Shown piece after piece: positions 12,420-24,080 of a stretch of 64,000 nucleotides of DNA; the stretch's first letter is position 1; each line of letters begins with the position of its first letter. Origin of the DNA: Acanthaster planci. Taxonomy: Eukaryota; Echinodermata; Asteroidea; Valvatida; Acanthasteridae. Location of the stretch: positions 586,691 through 650,690 of the forward strand of contig NW_019091486.1 of the NCBI RefSeq assembly GCF_001949145.1, given 5' to 3'. The notes below the pieces were generated by a model. The model saw nothing but the letters and a program-made list of their open reading frames with translations, did no database searches and had not been told where the DNA came from. A program made the position numbers and the translations under genes.

Positions 12420-12580
12420 AATTGTCTTATTCCATGTACATGTATTGTCCTTGGTCGTCCTATAGGCTACTAATATACATGTACATGTACATACCAGTAA
12501 CACCTTCGCAAGTTTCTGTACACTTAAAATACTGGTAGACATACCTGTACATGTACAAATGTACATGTACATTGTACCGG
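12420..12580. repeat. Cluster of ACATGTACATGTAC simple sequence
   Basis: Several uninterrupted runs are present, including TACATGTACATGTACATACC near 12476-12496 and a longer mixed run at 12545-12575. The run is built from alternating CATG and GTAC tetramers, which are each palindromic. It is probably replication-slippage derived but is short and impure, unlike a classical microsatellite. Confidence 0.7.
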
Positions 12581-13605
12581 TAAATTAACCCACTTCCACA
12601 TCTTTCCTCAAGAAACCTTATAACACACATTTCACAGGTACCGTGTAGAACATACTACTTGTAGATGTACATTGTACCTGGTCTCTGTCTACCACTAATC
12701 AGCTTTGGATGAAAACACCAAGGTCACAACTTGTTTCACATAGGGAGTGTGAGCATTCATTTTTCTCCTGTCGTTGAGGAAACTCAGGGAAAATGTTCCT
12801 TTTTCCTCAAACTACAACTGTACGATAAGTCCTTCAAGCTGGATTTTTGATGATGATTTCCTGGACTGTTTCTCTTCCTTTTGCCACAGATGACCCCGAC
12901 CTCAAAATGCCTCTGAAGCCGTTTTCCAGGGAGAGGGAAAACATTGTGTGGATGTGTGCGAGTCCACACAACGCTATCCCACCCTACACAATTTACATTC
13001 ATGTACATGGGTATGTGGAGGTCTTTTGTGCAGAGGTCCACATTACATGCCACGCCTGCAGATGAAAGCACACTCACTCAGTTTCATTGTCTTACAAAGC
13101 ACAGAACCCAGAGTAAAACCACCACCGGTCCGTATTTTACTTTTACGTTATGGACTTTTACCAGTGCCTTGTCATTTCCTTTGGACATTTTGATCAACAG
13201 GGTCAGACAAATATATGATAAGTGTTCCTGAAACCAGCAGCATCAATCCATAATTCCACACTCTGTAGGATTTCCATGAACTTTGGTATCAATACTAACC
13301 GCACAGTGGGCCAGCCATAGGGCTTATCTCCCTGGAATTACACTAGGTATCATCACTGGGTAAATTAGCCCAGGCATTAAGCAGCCCACAGTATCAGATA
13401 AGAATAGATTTCCTTATTGTGGTTACCAAGTGTAGCTCGTCATAAAGTTACCACCATGCAGGCTAATAGCACTGACCCTGTTCTGATGAATGGAACCAGT
13501 TTTAGTTTAGTTACAGTGTCCCTGTTCAATGTACAGGCCTGACCATACACAGTGGAGTTTGAAGACAACTAGCATTCCCTCCTTTGCAAGTAAAGAAGGG
13601 GTCAG

Positions 13606-13827
13606 CTTGAAAGTCTGATGCCTCATAATTCCAACACCTCATAAGTCCGAAAAAGCATTTTAAAAAGTCCATACAAGTAGGTCCAACGCCTCATAAGTCC
13701 AACGCCTCATACGTCTGACAAATGCGTTTAAAAGTTCCGTTTTTTGGCCCACAGCATTGATCCAATGCCTCAAAAAATCTGACACCTCGAAAGTCTGACG
13801 TTTGATTTGACGCTCGTTACGAGCGTA
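13606..13827. repeat. Degenerate short-period repeat around CCTCATAAGTC
   Basis: The core CCTCATAAGTC or close variants (CCTCATAATTC, CCTCATACGTC, CCTCAAAAAATC, CCTCGAAAGTC) occurs about seven times at irregular spacing, usually followed by CCAAC or CTGAC. The segment ends with the hairpin-forming ACGCTCGTTACGAGCGT at about 13810-13826. It looks like a decayed tandem array with interspersed unique pieces. It encodes nothing recognisable. Confidence 0.6.
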
Positions 13828-14349
13828 TGAAGATGGCACTAAGAACAAGACTGGTTCCCGATGTCAAGTATGGTATGCTATTTATGACACATACAAACAT
13901 TTTTAAGATTTCCAAAGATTTTAAGGTTTTCTCTGGCTCCGCACCGCGGAGATCACGCAGGTCCCCATTCCCTACATAGTGCCCAGACATCTCACGGCTT
14001 ATGAATACATCAATAGGGATGGGGACCAGTCCAAGATCACAGTCGCATGGTGTGTGTAGGGCCTACATATATCATTATGCCAAAGATACCTGTAGATGTG
14101 CGGTAAATGTAGGCCTACAGTACATATGTACCGGTACAGTCACATACAGTTTTTGTACACAAAACTTACAAAGCGGAAGAAAGCAGAATTGAACTTTCAG
14201 AAAGCAGAACATTCCTGACTTTTCTGTTCCTGTATGCTGGTAATGCCTGCGGTAGGGAACCTGACTGCATTACCAGTAAGTCATACAACGTACATGTAGG
14301 GTCATTGTTGAAACCCTCTACAATACAAAATCCCTAATAATTAACAATC

Positions 14350-14460
14350 ACAAGACCTCCAGTCTGAATTCAACTTCACAAGCTATCCCAATGAACTGCG
14401 ACAAAAGCATTCCTTTGTCACTGTTCACCCTACCACTTGTGGCTGGTCTTGTGACTGGAC
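14350..14460 (-). repeat. Dispersed repeat, inverted copy of the interior of the 48.9-kb hAT-like element
   Basis: On the minus strand this segment matches 48950-49050, sharing CACAAGTGG/CACAAGTAG, GAACAATGACAAAGGAATGC-like and CACAAGCTAT/AGCTTGTGAC blocks and a CCAGTCTGAATTC end (about 80% by eye). A further relative lies at 15430-15550 in plus orientation. The element ends are not clear here, so this may be a truncated copy. Confidence 0.6.
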
Positions 14461-15429
14461 CTCTTGATGGTCAGCTGTTGATTAGTCTTGGCCCCAAGAT
14501 GTCACCTCTTCTTGACATTTGTTACCCACGCACTATACTCACGCTGCTGCCACATGTACAGGGTAGTGCTAAAATATTTGATCAAAAGAGAGAAAATCTA
14601 CGGTATGGTGACCCTGTTCTCAGAAGAGATCAATACTCAGTGGTACTGTGGAGTCAGATTAAAATTCACAGTCTGTGGAGTTGTGTAGGCCAAACAATAT
14701 TTTTCCCCCAGGGAGATTAAAAAAAAAAGAACTGTGCAAATTTGAAGGTCTTGGAACCAAGACTAGACTGCTATGTGATGCACACACAGATGACTACTAT
14801 GGTACCCGTACATGTGTGGCTTTTATGTCCACATCAATTGATTCCCTGTTCCTTTTACCTCATTTCAGGGCTAATCCTACTTGTGTCACTGTCAGTGCCC
14901 TCAGATCCCTTTGTTCGACCAGTACCAATCCCCCCCCCCTGAACTGGAATGCGTCACCCTGGTTGGGGAAGGCCGTGCACATGCACCCAGAGTCTCTTCA
15001 CACAGACCAATGATCAAGAGTTTGTTGGCAAGGTTTTTCTTTTCAGTTAGTGGAGAATCAAAACCCTTCTTACAGGCTTAAACTTGTACCTATAAAATGG
15101 AAGGAAATACATGTACCGGTACCAACAATTAACAGGTGGACCAAGGGGTTTTTGCCCGACACCCCAAGAAAACTCATGCACGTTGTAGGCTACATGTACA
15201 GGTAAATTTATTAAGAATGAAAGGCATTTCTCTTCCTGTAGCTAAACTACATGGTCCTAATACATATATGTATATGTACATGTACATGTCACAGAACAGT
15301 ACTGTAGCTGAAGAGAGAATTTACAGTAAGAAAGACCCATGTGGCACATGTACATGTGCCATACCTTTGTACAGTCTGTATTACAAACTTTGTGAACCAT
15401 ACAAGTTCTAGGCTGAAGTACAGTACACG

Positions 15430-15550
15430 AAACAGTAAAAATCCAGTCACAAGTCCCTTCATGAGACCAGCCAGTTTAAGTGACAGGGCGAACAATGACA
15501 AAGACATTGTTCTGTCAGTTCAAGTTGTAAGAAATTTGTGACTTGGTTTG
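15430..15550 (+). repeat. Dispersed repeat related to the 48.9-kb hAT-like element, adjoining a minisatellite
   Basis: Blocks such as CCAGTCACAAGT, GACCAG, GCGAACAATGACAAAG and TTTGTGACTTG follow the same order as in 48945-49035. The similarity runs directly into the 43-bp minisatellite that starts near 15551, whose unit contains GGACTCGACTAC, resembling the element's terminal GGTCTCGACTAC. This position is where the 3' end of the element would be expected. Confidence 0.55.
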
Positions 15551-16371
15551 GACTTGCAGGCACTCGTCATGGCCTCGACTATGCCAATGCTTGGACTTNN
15601 NNNNNNNNNNNNNNNNNNNNNNNNNNNNNNNNNNNNNNNNNNNNNNNNNNNNNNNNNNNNNNNNNNNNNNNNNNNNNNNNNNNNNNNNNNNNNNNNNNNN
15701 NNNNNNNNNNNNNNNNNNNNNNNNNNNNNNNNNNNNNNNNNNNNNNNNNNNNNNNNNNNNNNNNNNNNNNNNNNNNNNNNNNNNNNNNNNNNNNNNNNNN
15801 NNNNNNNNNNNNNNNNNNNNNNNNNNNNNNNNNNNNNNNNNNNNNNNNNNNNNNNNNNNNNNNNNNNNNNNNNNNNNNNNNNNNNNNNNNNNNNNNNNNN
15901 NNNNNNNNNNNNNNNNNNNNNNNNNNNNNNNNNNNNNNNNNNNNNNNNNNNNNNNNNNNNNNNNNNNNNNNNNNNNNNNNNNNNNNNNNNNNNNNNNNNN
16001 NNNNNNNNNNNNNNNNNNNNNNNNNNNNNNNNNNNNNNNNNNNNNNNNNNNNNNNNNNNNNNNNNNNNCTTGCAGGCGTTAGTCATGGACCCAACTACTC
16101 CAATGCTTGGACTTGCAGGCACTATTCATGGACTCAACTACCCCAATGCTTGGACTTGCAGGCACTAGTCATGGACCCAACTACTCCACTGCTTGGACTT
16201 GCAGGCAAAATAGTCATGGACTCGACTACTCCAATGCTTGGACTTGCAGGCACTAGTCATGGCCTTGATTACTTCAATGCTTAGACTTGCAGGCAAAATA
16301 GTCATGGACTCGACTACTCCAATGCTTGGACTTGCAGGCACTAGTTATGGACTCGACTACTCCAATGCCGG
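15551..16371 (+). repeat. 43-bp minisatellite interrupted by an assembly gap
   Basis: Units of 43 or 45 bases (starting ACTTGCAGGCACTAGTCATG and ending CTCCAATGCTTGG) run head to tail: one before the gap and about seven from 16069 to 16371. Variants differ by a few substitutions and by a two-base expansion (GCAAAATAGTC in place of GCACTAGTC). Because 43 is not a multiple of three, the open frames through it are artefacts. The gap is probably caused by the array itself, so true array length is unknown. Confidence 0.9.
15599..16068. other. Assembly gap (470 N)
   Basis: Run of undetermined bases inside the 43-bp minisatellite. The length is an assembler estimate and may not reflect the number of repeat units. 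Confidence 0.99.
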
Positions 16372-17481
16372 AACACAAAAAAACACTGATGAACAACGAT
16401 GACTTGGATGTAATGTACATGTACGTAGTGGTTTTAAATGGTCACCTATTCAAGTTCAACCAATATGCTGTACATGTATATACAAGTACACATTTATGAA
16501 CACACATGTCACAAATCTTAAGGCTAGCCAGTGTTGATTGCCATCATTATTCCTTTGTTCCTTTTCCAGACTAGTACAATATCGAGCCACATATGATGTA
16601 CATGTACCACACAAGCAAGATAACAAAAATACAAGTAGGGCAAAATCCTGACCGAAGCTTAAACTTCAAGTAGCACCCCTGTACCTTTTTATGATATCAA
16701 TCCACATTTTTTGCATACAAGTAGTCACAAATCATATAAAAAAAAAAAATCAAGCGGACGTTAATCCCCTCCAACAGACAGTTGTCTGTCAGGACCACAG
16801 ACTCTTGAAAATTTGCCTCACAAAAAAAAAAAAAAAAAAGCAAAGCCGCAGCCGACAGCTGGGATCGGTTGTTTACTTGGGCAATGTTGATTCTAGCAAA
16901 GGTGGAGACTCAAAGGTCAAAACTACCCCATCCTGTTTATGAGGCAGGGTACAGCAATTGGACAAAACATTAGGCCGGTACATTGTAAGTGTATAAGTAG
17001 GAACTGGTACACTGGATGAACATGCATGCCGGCAGTACACGTACATGTACCATTCCTGGTGAATTATTGTTAGGTTTCTGTGGCGTGGTTTTCTTTTTTT
17101 TTTCCAATCTCTGCTATGGGGCGACAAGCTGGCTTGAGGTCAGTTGGGCTAGGGAGGCAATTTTCTCCATCGTCGTGATGTGCATGCGGTGAATGATAAT
17201 CAGACCAGAGTGAATCCAGGATGATATACAAGAACCTGTGGTGTAATGAGGAGGCGTGTAGACTTACAGGAACACGCACCCGGATGCACTTATATTCTGC
17301 GTTCCTTGGGCTGACTGCCTTGGTGCCTTTGAAGCCAAACACAGATGAAATAACTAAGTCAGGAGGGAAAAAAGAAAACAAACTGTCTGGTGCTCAGTGA
17401 CGAGGAATACGCATGTCATCCTCATGAAGACAATGGCATGTATGGGAGCAAAAACAGGCTACAGTGCTTCCAAAACGACTT

Positions 17482-17512
17482 AAACAAACAAACAAACAAA
17501 CAAACAAACAAA
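17482..17512. repeat. (AAAC)n microsatellite
   Basis: Seven or so uninterrupted AAAC/CAAA units in a row. A simple tandem repeat with no coding meaning. Confidence 0.9.
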
Positions 17513-18656
17513 CTTTTCACGCACACATACATGTATCAGTACATACGTGGGCGCTGAAGCAACTTTGTTGGCCGACAAAAATGTATCTCTTCCACGTTCT
17601 TCCATTCAACCTGACATGTATGTACATGTACCGGTACTTTGCTAATAAGACTGCGCGAACAGGTTGATAGGTTCTAATTCCATTTCAACTTAACAAGGAG
17701 TACATTTACATACAATGTACATTGTACATGTATTGAGAGAATACAAATTCTTCCGAAACTTCAGACATTAACTGCATGAAATCACCAGCATGTGATTGCA
17801 GTCATGTGAACACTACCGGTACATGTACTGTACTCCTCTTATCTTTAGAACCTACCGGTACTGGTAACAGGGAGCATGACAAGTCCTTCAAAGATTGGAA
17901 TTTGATGTTTGATTTTGACTATTCCAGACAATCTCGGCTTCACTGAGACCCTCAGAACTGTAACTGTTGAAGTTAAAAGAGGATAGCCATCTTCCTGTCT
18001 GCTCTCCATTCTCTCAGTAAGTACCTGACGCACACTGAGGCTATGTGATATGTACGGGACAATTTTTCAGAAAGTGGCTGGACTTTGTGTCTGCCGTCTT
18101 GTTTACTTTCTATCCCCAAAGGAAAGCACCCAGGACATTTGTCAGTTCTCTAGACAACCCACGCCCCTCTTTCCTGGAGCCTTGAAGGAGTCCCTGTGTC
18201 CACTCTCAAGTCAAAATGTAACCAGACAGTCCCTCAAAGCTGCGTCGTCTTGTAGCAGGGCCCCCACACAGGGAAAAGAAAAAACAAATCAATACCTGAC
18301 TCCAACTTTCATACCTGTACCTTGTGCAAATGGTGGGACCCCTGTCAATATTTGCTGAGTGATTACTGACAAGGAAGGAGATGCATGTACTGGATATCAC
18401 AATAAGAGCCATGCACCATGCACAGGTTACAGGTCACATGACAGCAAAGGATCAGATGGTGAAATCATGATTGGACAATGGGGATTTTCTGGCCATTTAA
18501 CTTACTAGTATCTGGGCAGATTTCTTCCACAACGACACAAAAAACTTGAATAATGACAGCTCAGGTGGCCCGTCAGAGGCAGACCAAACACCCTGTGTGT
18601 GTCTAATGTCACCGTCTGCAGGGTGACATCTAGACTGACTTTTCTATTCTTATGGG

Positions 18657-18799
18657 GCCTGTTTGATTCAGGAGTATCTGGGTCTGGATCAGTAGGTGTA
18701 ATCCCAGAGCTGGTTAGCTCTATCCATTAGACAGGTTGATGTCAGTGAACCAATGAAGGATCACTGATCGCAATCCAGATCCGCGTAAACAAACAGGCC
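18657..18799. mobile_element. Possible MITE-like inverted repeat
   Basis: Left end GGCCTGTTTG and right end CAAACAGGCC are perfect 10-base inverted repeats, with weaker pairing inward (ATCTGGGTCTGGATCAGT against rc of the ATCACTGATCGCAATCCAGAT part). Only one copy was noticed, so this is a candidate only. Confidence 0.45.
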
Positions 18800-19369
18800 A
18801 GCAGTCCTTTGTAGAGGGCACAGCTTGTTAGATTGACCAATCACATCCATGTTCTTTAATACTCCTACAGTAATTGTGTTGTTAAATTTTGTTGGATGTG
18901 ACCAGAATCTCTTGCAATAAAAAGTACAAATGATAACAGTGCCAAGTGTGCCTACTGGGTACATGGACAACAGAGCTATAGAGTGCTTCATGTAGAACTG
19001 TGAATGGGTTGGCAGCATTGCAGTCCAGTCCATCACATCCCAAGTCCAGTCAGGATAACCAGTAAAGGTGGAGAAATGCCTCTCTCACGCTTCATCTGAA
19101 ATGTGTATGCGTATACGTCTATGTACTTAGACCTAGTGGCTTAATTTGACAAGTTAGAGAGGGGTAGTGATGAACACTGTATTATAATGAATATGTACAT
19201 GTATGCACTAATGTGAATATGTACACACAGCTTTCCTTATACATGTACAAGCACCAGTGCCTTATAGACCACACAAGGTACATGTACTGTACACAAGGTC
19301 AACAGGCCCTTCCATCATGGGCAGTGGCTCCTATAATGTTGTACAGTGCTTGTACATGTACATGTACAT

Positions 19370-19629
19370 GGGTAATTCCAGAAATTAGGGGTCCAAATGT
19401 ATGACATTTATGTGTCCCTGTTACACTGTACATCTGACCTTTGTTATTTGACATGGAAATATCACCGGAATCGATTTCAAACTATTACTATTTGTGTAAC
19501 AGGTAATTTACATTAATTCATCACTCTTGGAAATTAGAACATGTGTTTTGCAAAAAACATATCGGTACTTGTGTTTCAGATGTGACAGAGACACCAAAAA
19601 AATGGACCCCTAATTTCTGGAATTACCCA
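19370..19629. mobile_element. MITE-like foldback element, copy 1 (family shared with 36264-36443)
   Basis: Starts GGGTAATTCCAGAAATTAGG and ends CCTAATTTCTGGAATTACCC, a near-perfect 26-base terminal inverted repeat. Imperfect pairing continues inward through TGTCCCTGTTACA / TGTGACAGAGACA. ACATG borders both ends and could be a 5-bp target duplication, but this motif is so common nearby that it may be chance. The copy at 36264-36443 shares ends and interior but is shorter. Confidence 0.75.
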
Positions 19630-22600
19630 CATGTAATGACATGTACAGTGTGTAGGGTAACTTGCTGGTAACTTTCACGTACAGCTACATGTACAGTAGA
19701 GGTACATGCACCTGCTGTCAGCAAGGGACTGCCATACTGGTACCCACCACTCTACCACTTCAACAGCGTCCTGTAGGTTTTCTACATGATAATGCACTGG
19801 TTTTTTTGGGTGTTGTGTATACTTTGTTCTCATTTTGCCACATTGGTTGTCCCGACTGCTGGCATTGTGCACATTCAGTCGAACACTGGTTACATTCCCC
19901 ATGAACATGCACAGGTTGCACATTCCTGCAGAGTCTAGACAGACAGAGCATTTCATAATATTCCGGTGGGAAAAAGGCTTGTGCGCAATTTTTTTGCAAA
20001 CTCCCTGACGGCTAAAAAGCATGCAAGCGCTGCACAACTGCACATATGTAGGCCCAGCACTGGCATGCATCTCTGCCATGGATACACTCCCTTCACGCCA
20101 CCTATGATTCATCATCTGCAATGAGATAAATTGCCTTGGTCGCCCATGAAACATTTACGCTCTACGGCCGTAATTAGTGAGCCATTTTTAGCTGTATACA
20201 CATAGGCAACACTGTCTCAGCATAGAGCAAGGACGGTCTCAGTCAGTGGGTGCTGTTCATGTACCGTTATCAAGCAAACCAATTGGTAATTAAGCGATTA
20301 ACAACTAATTATAGCTGGAGACTGGAAGCAGGTAAAAACGGTCCCAGTACATGAACGTACATCGTGTACACGTAACTGTCGGCAAATTATACACATGTAT
20401 TGTTCATGTACATACTGGTAGAGTAAATGTACATGTATACTGGTGAAGTCCCTCTCACAGAAAAGATAAATTTACAGGCCGCAGAAAAACAAAAATTGTC
20501 AATACTGCAGTGCAGACATGTACATGTACCAGTATTCAATACATGTACATATATGTACAATGTAAGCACAATAATTGCAAACTTAAGTAAGCCAAAGCAA
20601 CCTCATTGTCTAAACAATGACTCATACATTTCTTTTGAAATTGACATTATAAGAACAGTGTAGGCCCGCATGTAGTCCCAACCTCACACCGGTATGATAA
20701 CCAGTGTGGTACTTTCACACCTGGCAGTATTTGTCAGAGTCATTGTGAGAACAAGGATTGAATGTACACGTGTGTATCCACACAAAATACCGTACTGGTA
20801 CATGGGACTGATATGAGCATGCTCAGTAGATCCAAAACGCCAGTCTACACAACCTACCGGTACATGTATTCAAACTGAAGAGCAACCCCAAAATGAACAA
20901 AAATGAAAAAAAAAGGCCATGGCAAAACATTGATAACTTTGGGGTTTTCACAATTTCAGTGACCACTCTTTTAATGTAACTTAATGTAAGTTAACACTTT
21001 AAAAATGTACTGTAAATGGACATGTACATGTACCAGAACATGTGCGTATGTGTATTTAGTTTGTCAAACCAGAGAGAGAAAGAGCCACGATTTTTAAAGG
21101 ACGTAGCCTACAATGTATTATTTTGAAGATGCCAGTTAATAAATGGTAACCACTAAACAAAATGTCGACTTCAATCTTACTTTGACTGGGGATCTCCTTT
21201 GCAATAACCCAACACTGCACTGAGCCCTGGGCCCACATTAGTTTCCATGCAATCCATTTTCCCCCAGTCACTGGAGAATACTCTTGTTTGTACAAGTATC
21301 ACTATCCTGCACTTCTGTGTCGTGCCCCCTTGAGTCCCCGCACTGGCTGCTGCTAATGAGATCAGGCCAAGCGGAAAATTTCAAATTATGAGCTGGATTG
21401 CACCTGGAGAATAGTCTGACCAGGGGCTACAGTCTCCCATAGTGAGCGTCCTGTCAGAACATAATGCCAGGGCAGAATGGCTCTATTGGCAGGGTAGATA
21501 AGTTTATCTCTCACTGGCAGAGAGCATGGAGCCTGTGCTGACGTGCAAGTACACATGCATTCTTTGGAAATAAAAATCAGAAAATCTTTAACAAATAGTC
21601 ATCTTTCGGTACTTTGCTGGCATTCTTTGCAAAGACACCGACCCAAACCCCAACCCTGAAATTCCCAGATCAGGTAAAAGTTTCACAATCCATTCAAGGG
21701 ACCATTTCTTTTTTGTCAGGGAGGATTCTACACCCTCGGCTGAAGGAAGGCAGAGCACAGCAAGTACTTTGGGGATTGATACCGATTGAAGGTTGAACAC
21801 ACATGTACAGTGTACGATATATTAAGAATACATGTTTGTCATGGAGATCCCCGGTGTGGATCAACTTGGCTTTTGGAGGATTCAGGAAGTTTAATTGCCA
21901 CATGTTACATGTATTGTCCAGTGTAGCCTCCCAGTGCTTTCTTCTTCCCTGGACAAATTTGGTACAGTCAAAACCCAGTGGAAGTGAAGCTCCAATTAAG
22001 CGAATATACACCTGTGTACATGTACATGTAGGCCTTTTCCCACTAGATCATCCACGCCCAAAGCAAACTCCCTCTGGGAACGCCCCAGGGGCCAGACCCG
22101 GGGTGACAATTTTTCACCACCCTCCCAGTACAACCCCCAAATCAATTCACAGTTTCTTTCATCTCTTTCTAGGGCAATTTCACCCCAGGGGATTGGCACA
22201 CTCAGAAAACTCATCCTGAAGAAGTAAGCCTAAATCATTACACACAGTAGTTCGATGTAAAACAAATCTGGCTAAAGAATTAGAGGGCATTACTGTGAGG
22301 CTATCCTGTTTGCACACACATGCTAATGTACGCGCGCATCACATTGCTCTCTGGGCCAACAGGGTGTTGCGACTTGCCAAATTGCACCCGCACGCTCAAG
22401 TTAAGACATGCCTGAATGCAATCGCCCCACAGAGATGGTGTCTTCTCCTATTTGCCTTACACGTACAAATCTATACACAGTACCTATACATATACATTAC
22501 AAATAATAACAGATCTATATCAAATACTTTTTCCATGCTTTTATTTATGGTATACTCCTGCTAGGGCACATAAAAACACACTGGCCAACTGCGGGCATAT

Positions 22601-23910
22601 ATGCACTATACCAGCACAATGTCAAGGAGATGCCATATGGTCTCCCAGACTGTTAATCATTAATCCCATGTCAACACCGGAGCCATCTACAAATTACAGG
22701 TGGATGACATAACAAAGGGACAGGAACTGAAAGGACATCAGTAGGATGGTTTGTGTACATTTATGAACGAGTTCACAGTGAGTATAAAAAAACATGTACT
22801 TTGTGTTTTCCATGTAGGCCTACAGCATACACACGTACTTTACATGTACACTGTACCACTACATCATGTATTATCTTTCTAAAAAAAATGCATTGTAACA
22901 GGGAGGATATTGTCGGTAGTAATTTTAATTCAAAAATTACATTTTCAAAGTAAAATCACAAAAAGGCCTACAAAGTTCTTTCCGAGGTCTGCCCATACCG
23001 GCACATGTCACTACAGTACAGTAACTGTGTACATTGTACAACACACCGGTACCCATACAGAAAATTACCGGACTAAGAATTGATCGAGTACCGGTACATG
23101 TATTTCATGTAATAAAAAGAAAAACAAATATTTCGAATATTACCATGGCAAGCTCTGAACAATGCCCAGACAAAAACACAACAACAAATCATAGCCAGGC
23201 ATTCATCAATATCAGCATGGGACCATACCATCAGATCTTAATTTGTCACCTTTCCATAGTCCATGACCCCAGGCCTTCTGGTGGCACTATCTACACATGA
23301 TGTGTACACAGAACACAGGCCCAGGCCAGGGACATTTCTACAGGACTCCCCTCCCCCACACCCTCACCAATTGTTTATAAGTCTGTCAGCCAAGGCCACA
23401 CATGTCTGTAGATTTTATAATGTCTGGACGTGCCTTGAATGCTGAGAGATGGCTATGTTTGGAACCAAATCAATTGAAGTTAATGTATGTACACTGTATT
23501 TGGTACTGGTACAAAGGTTTGTCCATTTGTAGACTGAGAGAACGTCTTTGGGCAAGCAATCTGCAAGTTCACTGTTTCCACGGTGACTGTGCATTGCTTC
23601 CTAAAAGAGGTTTTCAGCTATTAGTTTAAATCCAAAGGCAATTTGTGACTTTTGTCCCTCTGCATGAATAAGATGACTCCACTCCATCCAACACAGTTCA
23701 CCAGACGATGGTAGGCATGTACAAAATACATGGCATTGTACCTCTTTGACCATTGGGGTACTGCGACTTGCCAAAATCAAGTTTAAGAATATGCGTGAGT
23801 GTGACGAGTGACCCTGCAGTATTTAGTGTTTCGCGTGGGTCCCAATCTCTAGCGCTTATCTGTTGTTGGTCCACTGACACCAGAACCCACCTAATATACA
23901 TGTACGTATG

Positions 23911-24080
23911 CATACCCGCCAACCTGTTGTGCTCCGTCTTGAGGTCGGGCATTACCACATAATTAGAATTTTAAATGAACCAAGGGCTCATTTAAATACC
24001 TTTTAATCTATTGTGTGTGGTAATGCCTGACTTCAGGAAGGAGTACATGTACATGTATAACAGGTTGGCAGGTCTGCGTA
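23911..24080. mobile_element. MITE-like element with CCGCCAACCTGTT ends
   Basis: The left arm reads CATACCCGCCAACCTGTTG and later GGTCGGGCATTACCACA. The right arm reads TGGTAATGCCTGACTTCAGG and later AACAGGTTGGCAGG. The arms pair in the same order, giving an inverted repeat of about 50 bases, with the right arm enlarged by an ACATGTACATGTA run. GTATG borders both sides and may be a target duplication. No coding capacity. Confidence 0.65.

Larger units (their letters stand above)
10872..15430. other. Gene-free tract upstream of Vang-like, rich in ACATGTAC palindromes
   Basis: No coding exon is supportable. ACATGTAC-type palindromes and their variants (TACATGTA, GTACATTGTAC, TACCGGTA) recur densely, for example at 11880-12080 and 12420-12580. 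A degenerate short-period repeat sits at 13606-13827, and a segment at 14350-14460 is an inverted copy of the interior of the hAT-like element at 48917-49110. The tract could be intergenic or the first intron of the Vang-like gene. Confidence 0.6.

Noticed and set aside
15520-16284. Several overlapping long open frames with a repeated LAGTSHGLDY-like peptide
   Set aside because: They run through N bases and a 43-bp minisatellite whose period is not a multiple of three, so all three frames look open.
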